Shown here: positions 57,416 through 64,000 of the stretch, one piece after another
Layout: the number at the start of each line of letters is the position of its first letter
Position numbering within the stretch: the stretch's first letter is position 1
From: JBEBVQ01 sp964527735
GTDB lineage: Bacteria; Bacteroidota; Bacteroidia; Chitinophagales; Chitinophagaceae
Direction: 5' to 3'
Length of the DNA: 64,000 nt
NCBI GenBank assembly: GCA_964527735.1
Contig: CAZGPG010000002.1
Coordinates: 124,001-188,000 of the forward strand
Program-made: the position numbers and the translations under genes
The notes under the pieces: model-generated
What the model was told of the DNA's origin: nothing
Seen by the model: only the letters and a program-made list of their open reading frames with translations
Databases searched by the model: none

Positions 57416-57423
57416 TACTTTTG
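57416..57423 (+). promoter_or_regulatory. -7 box of the TPR histidine kinase gene
   Basis: TACTTTTG, exact TAnnTTTG. The predicted transcript start (near 57429) lies downstream of the first in-frame ATG at 57413, which supports the ATG at 57443 as start. Confidence 0.55.
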
Positions 57424-57442
57424 GTTGCATCAAAATCCCGTA

Positions 57443-59386
57443 ATGAGTTTACGTGAACGATTGTATGCCCTATTCACCCTGCTGTTGGCCACCACTGCAT
57501 TCTGGCCGGGATCAACATGCCAGGGGCAGGCAGCTTCATTAAACAGGATCCAGACTTCTGTAGAAAGGCCGGCAGATACCCGTTTTACCAGAGAAACAGA
57601 CTCGCAGACCTATATTCCGGTCATACGTCGCCTGATACAATCCGGTGATAGTCTGCTCAGAATACATCCGGATAGTGCGGTCGTGCTGCTGGAGCAAGCA
57701 GAAGAGAAGAGCCTGCGTGCCGGCTATTATGACGGGGCTGCACTCGCCAGGATCAAAATGGGGTTGGCAGCAATCAGCACAGGAGATTTCCAACAGAGCT
57801 TCTTACACTATGGTACGGCGTACCGATATGTGCGGCGGGCAAAAAATTATAACCAACTGCTTCCATGGATACTCATAGATATTGGTACCATATTCACTCA
57901 TATGCACCAGTACGAACGGGCAACGCAGCATTACCTGACGGTGCTCGAATTTTTGGAAAAATATAACCCGGAACACCCTAACAGGATTATCGCTTACAGT
58001 AATCTCGGCGCTATCCTGATCAATACTGGTCAATACGAACAGGCGGACTACTATCTGCAACAGGCTGCTGCGCTGGCAGCAAAAACCAACAACAAATATT
58101 ACCTTGCATACACCCTGGGCAACCAGGGCGGAGCTGCTCTTGGAAGGAAACACTATACAGAAGCCATTGGTCATTATCAGAAAGCCCTTGATCTTGCACG
58201 AAGCGCAGGTAGCAAAGACCTGGAGCAGGGCATCCTGACCGCTTTCGGACAGGTAATGCTGGCCGTGGGTAGTCCGGATTCTGCCATAGCTTATACACAG
58301 ATGGCGCTGAATATCGGGGTGCTCCCTAATTCTTATTATTCGACATCCGTACCATACTATACCCTGGGTATTGCGTTGTATCACAAGGGAAGATACAGGG
58401 AATCCGAGCAGACTCTTCTGAAAGGACTTTCCCAATCCAGAAAAACAGACCTGGCAGAAGAAAAAGCAGAGGCGCTCAATACGCTGGCGAGCCTGTACGG
58501 ACAGACCGGGCGACTACAGGAAGCCTTACAGTATACACGACATTACATACAACTGAAAGACTCCCTGCTGAATAAAGAAAAGCTGCAGATCATCAGCCAG
58601 CTCGAAACAAAATACCGTACCTTACAAAAAGACAAAGAGTTGGCTGAGCAGCAATTAATGATCATTTCACAGAAACGAAAGATCGAGCAGAAAAACATGT
58701 GGATTACCGGCGCCGTCACCGGCGCCGGATTGCTGGGTGTGCTGCTTTTTGCTTATTACAGAAATAGTCGCCACCGCCAGAAAATTGTGGCGCTCAAAGC
58801 AATGATAGAAGGAGAAGAACGGGAACGCACACGTATCGCACAAGACCTTCATGATGGTATCGGAGGTATGATGGCGGCTGTGCAGATGCGGCTAAGCAAT
58901 GTGAACGATGCCGATGTACCGGAGATCCGCGAGCTTGTGCGGGAAACAGCAAACGAAGTGCGTAAGACCGCTCATAACCTGATGCCGGACATTATTCAGC
59001 GTTACGGCCTGATAGACGCATTACGGATCTATTGCGAAAAAATAAGCCGGTCCGGTAAAGGTCTACAGATAGAGGTGCAGGTGCATGAGCCCCTGCCGGT
59101 TCCCGAGATCACCCGGCAACTTTCTTTGTACCGGGTAATACAGGAAGTGTTACAGAATATAGTAAAACATGCGCAGGCCACCCTGGCCGTGATCCAGATC
59201 AGCTATCAGCAGCATATGTTGAACATTATTGTGGAAGACAACGGTCAGGGCTTTCATCCCGAAGAAGCAGAATATGGCCTGGGTATCCGGAACATGCAGC
59301 TTCGGGTGCAGATGCTGGATGGAACACTGTCTATAGAATCAGCGCCGGAAATGGGTACTACAGTAAACATTTCCATGCCGGTCTGA
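57443..59386 (+). CDS. TPR-containing sensor histidine kinase (HisKA_3 type)
   Basis: A protein of 647 residues. Signal peptide (LYALFTLLLATTAFW), then a periplasmic array of about seven tetratricopeptide repeats (about 60-390; YLAYTLGNQGGAALGRKHYT, EKAEALNTLASLYGQTGRLQ). A coiled coil follows, then one membrane helix (MWITGAVTGAGLLGVLLFAY), the HisKA_3 motif ERERTRIAQDLHDGIGGMMA with the phospho-acceptor His, and HATPase_c (VIQEVLQNIVKHAQ, VEDNGQGFHPEE, LGIRNMQLRV). Its partner is the LuxR-type regulator 47 bp downstream. Confidence 0.93.
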   Translation: MSLRERLYALFTLLLATTAFWPGSTCQGQAASLNRIQTSVERPADTRFTRETDSQTYIPVIRRLIQSGDSLLRIHPDSAVVLLEQAEEKSLRAGYYDGAALARIKMGLAAISTGDFQQSFLHYGTAYRYVRRAKNYNQLLPWILIDIGTIFTHMHQYERATQHYLTVLEFLEKYNPEHPNRIIAYSNLGAILINTGQYEQADYYLQQAAALAAKTNNKYYLAYTLGNQGGAALGRKHYTEAIGHYQKALDLARSAGSKDLEQGILTAFGQVMLAVGSPDSAIAYTQMALNIGVLPNSYYSTSVPYYTLGIALYHKGRYRESEQTLLKGLSQSRKTDLAEEKAEALNTLASLYGQTGRLQEALQYTRHYIQLKDSLLNKEKLQIISQLETKYRTLQKDKELAEQQLMIISQKRKIEQKNMWITGAVTGAGLLGVLLFAYYRNSRHRQKIVALKAMIEGEERERTRIAQDLHDGIGGMMAAVQMRLSNVNDADVPEIRELVRETANEVRKTAHNLMPDIIQRYGLIDALRIYCEKISRSGKGLQIEVQVHEPLPVPEITRQLSLYRVIQEVLQNIVKHAQATLAVIQISYQQHMLNIIVEDNGQGFHPEEAEYGLGIRNMQLRVQMLDGTLSIESAPEMGTTVNISMPV

Positions 59387-59433
59387 AAAGATTTTTTGTA
59401 CCTTACAGGGAGATCACGGCATGAAATTAAACT

Positions 59434-60069
59434 ATGATCAATATTGCCATAGCAGACGATCATCCAACAGTACTGAACGGCATTCGGTATATGTTACTCG
59501 ACATCCCCGATATTGAGATCGGGGATACCTATCTGAACGGAAAAGAGCTCCTCGAAGGTCTCCGGCACCGGCAACCAGATGTACTGATCCTTGACATTCA
59601 GATGCCCGGACAGACGGGTGACGAACTGGCGCTGATCATTCACAAAGAATACCCTCAGATATCTATTCTTGCTTTCACCAATTTTGACAACACCCTGTAT
59701 GTAAACAATATGCTCCGGAACGGCGTACAGGGCTATCTCTTGAAAAATACGGAGAAAGACGTGCTGGTAGAGGCCATCAAAAAGGTATACAACGGCGGGG
59801 TCTTCCTTCTGCCGGAGATGAAAGAGCAGGTAGACCAGTACCGGGGGCAGGTAAAACGTAAAATGCCCTCCAGGCTCGCCCTTACACCGAGAGAAAAAGA
59901 CATTCTCCGGCTGATCGCACAAGGCCGGACGAACCAGGAAATTGCCGATTCACTTTGCCTGAGCCAGCGTACAGTCGAAAACTACCGTTTTAACCTTTGC
60001 CTGAAATTGCAAGTGAATAACATCGCAGGGCTGATACGTAAAGCCTTTGAGTTGGGGCTTGAAAAATAA
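59434..60069 (+). CDS. LuxR/NarL-family response regulator
   Basis: A 211-residue protein with an N-terminal receiver domain (IAIADDHPTVLNGIRYML; phospho-acceptor Asp54 in LILDIQMPG; Lys in YLLKNTEKD) and a C-terminal LuxR HTH (LTPREKDILRLIAQGRTNQE, IADSLCLSQRTVENYR). It is the output partner of the TPR histidine kinase directly upstream. Targets are unknown. porZ follows after 186 bp with its own promoter. Confidence 0.95.
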   Translation: MINIAIADDHPTVLNGIRYMLLDIPDIEIGDTYLNGKELLEGLRHRQPDVLILDIQMPGQTGDELALIIHKEYPQISILAFTNFDNTLYVNNMLRNGVQGYLLKNTEKDVLVEAIKKVYNGGVFLLPEMKEQVDQYRGQVKRKMPSRLALTPREKDILRLIAQGRTNQEIADSLCLSQRTVENYRFNLCLKLQVNNIAGLIRKAFELGLEK

Positions 60070-60171
60070 AAAACACCTCTGCCATCCTTTTGGTGCCCGC
60101 CGGGACCACAACATAATAAATATATGACCGGCTACGTTAATAATCAGGAATAAAGATTTTTTTATAAACCC

Positions 60172-60203
60172 TTTGCGCAATATCCTGTTTTCATGTAAGT
60201 TTG
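60172..60203 (+). promoter_or_regulatory. Promoter of porZ
   Basis: TTTGC (60172-60176) and TAAGTTTG (60196-60203), with 20 nt between TTG and the -7 box, match the phylum consensus. Leader to the ATG at 60256 would be about 45 nt. Confidence 0.6.
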
Positions 60204-60255
60204 GATACTTCCGGTAACCATTGACAACGCATCCGGCAGGCAAACACCACGAAAA

Positions 60256-62592
60256 ATGAACAGCTTTATCAACGACCTTTTCCTGTTCCTTACATACAGC
60301 CAAAAAGTAAAAAAACTAAATACTGTTATTGCAGGTATTGCCGCCTGTTTATTCATCAGCATAGGCGCATCGGGGCAAGGTCGTCCCATCGGTTTCTGGC
60401 GTTCGCATCTTCCATATAACAATGTACACAGTATCGCAACTGACGGTATCACTATCTATGCCGCTACCAACCTCAGTATGTCTACTAACAATGTGGTGAC
60501 GAAAGAGTGGTACCAGTATGCCAAAACAGAAGGCATGTCTGACCTGCGGACATCCTGTATCGGGTATGATATATATAGCGGCACTGCGATCCTGGCCTAT
60601 CAAAACGGTAATATTGATCTCTTCAGGGATAATAGCTTCTACAATATACCGGATCTGAAAAGGAGATCTGTTTCAGGATCAAAAACGATACACAATATAT
60701 ACACGGAAAATGGCTATGCTTACCTGAGCACCGGTATCGGGGTAATCGTAATAGACCTGAAAAACAGGGAAGTCAAAGAGACGTACATCTTCTACCAGAA
60801 TGCGCAGGAGATAGAAACTACCGGGTTTACCGCAGCGGGAGATTATTATTATGTATCTAGCGTAAGCGGGCTGTACCGGACGCCGAAGAGCAATCCGAAT
60901 CCCCAGATCCCGTCTTCATGGCAATTGATCAGCACCGGCGTGCAACTGGGACATATCGCCTCTGTCGGGGAGAAAGTGTTTGTATCCGGCACAGACAGTT
61001 TATTTGTGCTCAACAACGATACACTGCAGTTTATCCACCGTACAGATACTACGACGACGAACATTGATGGAGGAAAGGACGCGTTGTGGATCCATACATT
61101 TCACGAAGAAAATGGGGGGATTGTCCATAAAATGAATATGAACTATGACGTGATTGGCACCATACACGGCGGCCGGCCTGTTGCGTTGCTGGAATTACCT
61201 GATAACTCTATCTGGATAGCCGATGAATATTTGGGTCTGATGTACTATAACCGGGAAGAAGATCGTCTGGAATCTTTTAATACGCCCGGCCCTAATTGGT
61301 ATGGTGCCTATGGCATCTATGCAGAAAATGAAAACGTATGGGTAGCTCACGGCGCCTATAACGAACTGTATCAGCCGCAGGGAAACAGGTTTGGGATCTC
61401 CAGGCTTACTCCCCATGGGTGGCATAGCTTTAATAGCGGCTGGTTCACACCCTTCGGCGATAGCATAACGGACTTTGTGTCTATAACAAAAAACCCGGTG
61501 GACAATTCGCTGTGGGCCGGCTCGCTCGCAACCGGCTTATTCATTCTTTACCCCGACGACTCACACGAGATATTATATCGTGGCTCGGCCCTGCACCGCC
61601 AGATGCTGGACACAAATATGGTTTCTGCAAACAGCATAACACCGGATGAGCATGGCAACATGTGGATCACACAGCATATGTCGGAGAAGGAACTGGCCGT
61701 CCGCACCAAAGAAGGCAAATGGTATCATTTCGGCACACCCTATCAGCGCACGCTGCCTCATTCCGCTGCCGGATTGCTTATAGACAAAGCAGGGAATAAA
61801 TGGTTCCACGCGGCGCACGGCCCTGCCATGGTGATCGTATACGATGATAATAATACCATAGAAAATCCCGCAGATGACCGGCACAGGGCCTTCGGCAATG
61901 CTGAGAATATTCCCGGCACAAGAGTACATTCCATGGCTATAGACCGTACGGGGATCATATGGGTAGGCACCGATGACGGCATCGCCCGGATCAGCTGTCC
62001 CGAACAGGCGTTTCAAAGCAATTGCCTGCCCGAACTCCCCAAGGTACAGTATGATCAGTTTGTCGGGCACCTGTTTATGGAAGAGCAGGTAAGGACGATC
62101 GCCGTAGACGGCGCTAACCGCAAATGGGTCGGCACCAGCAACGGAGCCTGGCTTGTTTCTCCCGACGGCGATCAGATCATATACCGCTTTACGGAAGAAA
62201 ACAGTCCGCTTCCTTCCAATATCGTGCATAAGATCGCTGTGGACGGCGTAACAGGAGATGTTTATTTCGGTACTGATAACGGTTTGATCAGCTTCCGCAG
62301 TACGGCGACAAATGGCAATGAAGCAGGCAGCACAATCGTTTCTTACCCCAACCCTGTGCCCAGCGGATATGCCGGTACTATCGGCATACGCGGACTTACT
62401 GAAAATGCAGACGTTCGCATCACTGATATCTCAGGCCAACTGGTGCACCGTACCACCGCCCATGGTGGCCAGGCAGTATGGAATGGACGCGACTACACCG
62501 GTAAACGCGCACAATCAGGTGTGTACCTGATCTTCGCCACCAATAGCGATGGATCGGAAACAAATACCGGTAAGATCGTATTTATGGAGTAG
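60256..62592 (+). CDS. porZ: T9SS-associated protein PorZ
   Basis: A 778-residue protein. Signal peptide (VIAGIAACLFISIGASGQ), then two beta-propeller domains opening with IGFWRSHLPYNNVHSIATDG, the PorZ start, and containing GTDDGIARI and FGTDNGLISF blade motifs. It ends in a T9SS-type sorting domain (VSYPNPVPSGYAGTIGIR ... SGVYLIFATNSDGSETNTGK). PorZ is an outer-membrane-surface component that works with the PorU sortase to hand anionic LPS to T9SS cargo. Other T9SS core genes are not nearby. Start is the first ATG after the promoter box, giving a slightly long signal region. Confidence 0.85.
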   Translation: MNSFINDLFLFLTYSQKVKKLNTVIAGIAACLFISIGASGQGRPIGFWRSHLPYNNVHSIATDGITIYAATNLSMSTNNVVTKEWYQYAKTEGMSDLRTSCIGYDIYSGTAILAYQNGNIDLFRDNSFYNIPDLKRRSVSGSKTIHNIYTENGYAYLSTGIGVIVIDLKNREVKETYIFYQNAQEIETTGFTAAGDYYYVSSVSGLYRTPKSNPNPQIPSSWQLISTGVQLGHIASVGEKVFVSGTDSLFVLNNDTLQFIHRTDTTTTNIDGGKDALWIHTFHEENGGIVHKMNMNYDVIGTIHGGRPVALLELPDNSIWIADEYLGLMYYNREEDRLESFNTPGPNWYGAYGIYAENENVWVAHGAYNELYQPQGNRFGISRLTPHGWHSFNSGWFTPFGDSITDFVSITKNPVDNSLWAGSLATGLFILYPDDSHEILYRGSALHRQMLDTNMVSANSITPDEHGNMWITQHMSEKELAVRTKEGKWYHFGTPYQRTLPHSAAGLLIDKAGNKWFHAAHGPAMVIVYDDNNTIENPADDRHRAFGNAENIPGTRVHSMAIDRTGIIWVGTDDGIARISCPEQAFQSNCLPELPKVQYDQFVGHLFMEEQVRTIAVDGANRKWVGTSNGAWLVSPDGDQIIYRFTEENSPLPSNIVHKIAVDGVTGDVYFGTDNGLISFRSTATNGNEAGSTIVSYPNPVPSGYAGTIGIRGLTENADVRITDISGQLVHRTTAHGGQAVWNGRDYTGKRAQSGVYLIFATNSDGSETNTGKIVFME

Positions 62593-62602
62593 ACCCGCTA
62601 TG

Positions 62603-62670
62603 CAATGTGACAAATGTGTTAAATGTGACAAATATGTTTTACCACATTTTCCGTATTTATCACATTTAAC
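62603..62670. repeat. AATGTGAC-family inverted repeat (copy 2)
   Basis: Arms GTTAAATGTGACAAATATG (62618-62636) and CGTATTTATCACATTTAAC (62652-62670) pair with two mismatches. An additional AATGTGACAAATGTG precedes at 62604. Related to the perfect copy at 8569-8631. It lies between porZ and the aminopeptidase gene. Confidence 0.7.
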
Positions 62671-62684
62671 GGATGTATTTCTGC

Positions 62685-62692
62685 TAACTTTG
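62685..62692 (+). promoter_or_regulatory. -7 box of the leucyl aminopeptidase gene
   Basis: TAACTTTG, exact TAnnTTTG, 20 nt before the ATG at 62713. Confidence 0.5.
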
Positions 62693-62712
62693 CCGTTCTC
62701 AACCATGAGCTT

Positions 62713-64000
62713 ATGGATTTTAAGATCGTTCCAAAACCATCAAAGAAACACCAGCTATACATTATTGACGATATCAGCCAGCTTTCAGGCGTTGACACCC
62801 TGAGTGATACAGAGCGGAAATTTGTCATCACTGCTGCAGATCAGGAACAATCCCTAATAACAATTAACCAATACAACAGGTTCCTGTTTATATACCTTTT
62901 GAAAAAGGGCAAAACTGACTGGCAGACAAATGAAACCTGCCGTAAGACAGGAGCAGGGCTTCTCAACATACTGAATCGCCACCGGGTCGAAGAAATCACC
63001 ATCAGTTCCCATACCGGTCATACCGGGGCAGCGATACTGCTGGCCGAAGGTCTGACACTGGCGGCATATCAGTTCCTCAAGTACAGGGCAGACATAAAGA
63101 AACAGACATACTCCCTCCGGCGTATTCACTTTACCCGTCAATCTGTGACGGCAAAAGAAGTGCAGCAGCTGGAGGTCATCACAGAAGCAGTATACCGCGC
63201 GCGTACCCTTGTGAATGAACCGTTGAATTACCTTACTGCAGAACAACTGTCAAAAGAAATTGCCCGGCTCGGGAAAGACGGCGGCTTTAAAGTGACCACG
63301 CTGACCAAAGCCCGGCTCGAAAAGGAAAAAATGGGCGGGATACTGGCGGTGAATAAAGGCAGCATGTTGCCGCCTACATTTACCATCATGGAATACAAAC
63401 CCCGCAAAGCTATCAACAAGCAACCAGTAGTGCTGGTAGGGAAAGGGATCGTCTACGATACCGGTGGCCTTTCGCTCAAGCCCACACCGGCTTCCATGGA
63501 CCGGATGAAAAGCGACATGAGCGGCGCCGCAGTCGTCAGCGGAGCCATGTACGCTATTGCCCGGCTGCAATTGCCGCTGCACGTGATTGCCCTCGTACCT
63601 GCTACGGAAAACAGACCCGGCCAAAACGCCTATGTGCCCGGAGATATTATCACTATGTACAGCGGCGCTACCGTCGAAGTGCTGAATACAGATGCAGAAG
63701 GCCGGCTGGTACTCGCCGACGCGCTGCATTGGGCAAAAAGATATAAGCCGGCGCTGGTAGTGGACTTTGCTACACTGACCGGCGCTGCGGCCGTTGCTGT
63801 TGGCGAACATGGAATCGTGTGTATGGGCACAGCGGAAGAACATGTAAAGAACAGTTTCCGGGAAAGTGGCTTCCGGCAGTACGAACGCCTTGTAGAATAC
63901 CCGCTCTGGGATGAATATGGGGAAATGATCAAATCAGAAGCCGCAGATCTCAAAAACATCGGCGGTCCTTACGGTGGCGCTATTACCGCCGGAAAATTTC
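62713..64000 (+). CDS. pepA: Leucyl aminopeptidase (M17), 5' part
   Basis: Truncated by the window end after about 429 codons. The frame begins MDFKIVPKPSKKHQLYIIDD and has the M17 catalytic domain: the metal- and substrate-binding VLVGKGIVYDTGGLSLKP (Lys and Asp), MKSDMSGAAVV, and the signature NTDAEGRLVLADAL. The family cuts N-terminal residues from peptides using two metal ions, normally as a cytosolic hexamer. The ATG at 62713 is chosen; another ATG at 62705 is out of frame. A TAnnTTTG box lies 20 nt before the start. Confidence 0.93.
   Translation, partial: MDFKIVPKPSKKHQLYIIDDISQLSGVDTLSDTERKFVITAADQEQSLITINQYNRFLFIYLLKKGKTDWQTNETCRKTGAGLLNILNRHRVEEITISSHTGHTGAAILLAEGLTLAAYQFLKYRADIKKQTYSLRRIHFTRQSVTAKEVQQLEVITEAVYRARTLVNEPLNYLTAEQLSKEIARLGKDGGFKVTTLTKARLEKEKMGGILAVNKGSMLPPTFTIMEYKPRKAINKQPVVLVGKGIVYDTGGLSLKPTPASMDRMKSDMSGAAVVSGAMYAIARLQLPLHVIALVPATENRPGQNAYVPGDIITMYSGATVEVLNTDAEGRLVLADALHWAKRYKPALVVDFATLTGAAAVAVGEHGIVCMGTAEEHVKNSFRESGFRQYERLVEYPLWDEYGEMIKSEAADLKNIGGPYGGAITAGKF

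Overview
The window looks like chromosomal DNA of a Bacteroidota bacterium, most likely Chitinophagaceae/Chitinophagales. The reasons are: promoter -7 boxes of the form TAnnTTTG before many genes, no Shine-Dalgarno-like purine tracts, two type IX secretion (T9SS) sorting-domain proteins plus PorZ, gliding lipoproteins GldB and GldH, a lipidated TamA homologue (TamL), DUF3098, DUF3127 and DUF4836 proteins, and many Cys-anchored lipoproteins. No phage, plasmid, integron, IS transposase or CRISPR array was seen. Most genes are housekeeping or envelope genes.

Layout. 1-3.2 kb: 5' end of pyrD (minus), a GlsB/YeaQ membrane protein, a lone PaaE-type reductase, and an XRE regulator divergent from an unrecognised 208-residue protein, with two tandem palindromes between them. 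3.3-10.7 kb: TPR lipoprotein, rpe, a TonB-dependent receptor, two hypotheticals around a 74-bp perfect palindrome, and a fused glycosyltransferase. 10.8-12.7 kb: tRNA-Asn and accC. 12.6-18.0 kb (minus): nadE, an M43 metalloprotease, an SRPBCC protein, a small barrel protein and a GDPD lipoprotein. 18.1-25.7 kb: outer-membrane barrel, gldB, then the iron-sulfur operon sufB-C-D-S-E-sufT (minus). 25.9-29.5 kb: O-antigen ligase-like protein, Wzz-like protein, prfA. 29.8-34.7 kb: rimP-nusA-infB (minus).

34.9-45.0 kb: OmpA lipoprotein, GT4 glycosyltransferase, ftsX-DUF3098, tRNA-His, a collagen-like lipoprotein, a DUF3127 protein with an SSB-like acidic tip, a DUF4836 lipoprotein, a BNR-repeat lipoprotein, an S4 protein, a flippase and a YtxH protein. 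45.3-52.7 kb: tamB-tamL. 52.8-57.3 kb (minus): orphan histidine kinase, gldH, yicC and a T9SS cargo protein. 57.4-64 kb: TPR histidine kinase plus LuxR-type regulator, porZ, and a leucyl aminopeptidase cut by the window end.

How it fits together. Envelope building dominates: tamB-tamL for outer-membrane assembly, PorZ and GldB/GldH for T9SS and gliding, T9SS cargo, and glycan genes (GT2 fusion, GT4, Wzx-like, Wzz-like and O-antigen ligase-like) scattered rather than in one locus. The suf operon supplies iron-sulfur clusters. rimP-nusA-infB, prfA and two tRNAs serve translation.

The most unusual content is between genes. There are at least five families of short-word inverted repeats, including seven copies of a GCTAAT mosaic, two GTAGAGACG palindrome loci and two AATGTGAC palindromes. 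A recurrent arrangement puts the -7 box exactly 4 nt before the start codon, which predicts leaderless mRNAs. Gene starts were moved inward from the longest open frame where a signal peptide, lipobox or promoter argued for it. All family calls are by eye, without database searches.
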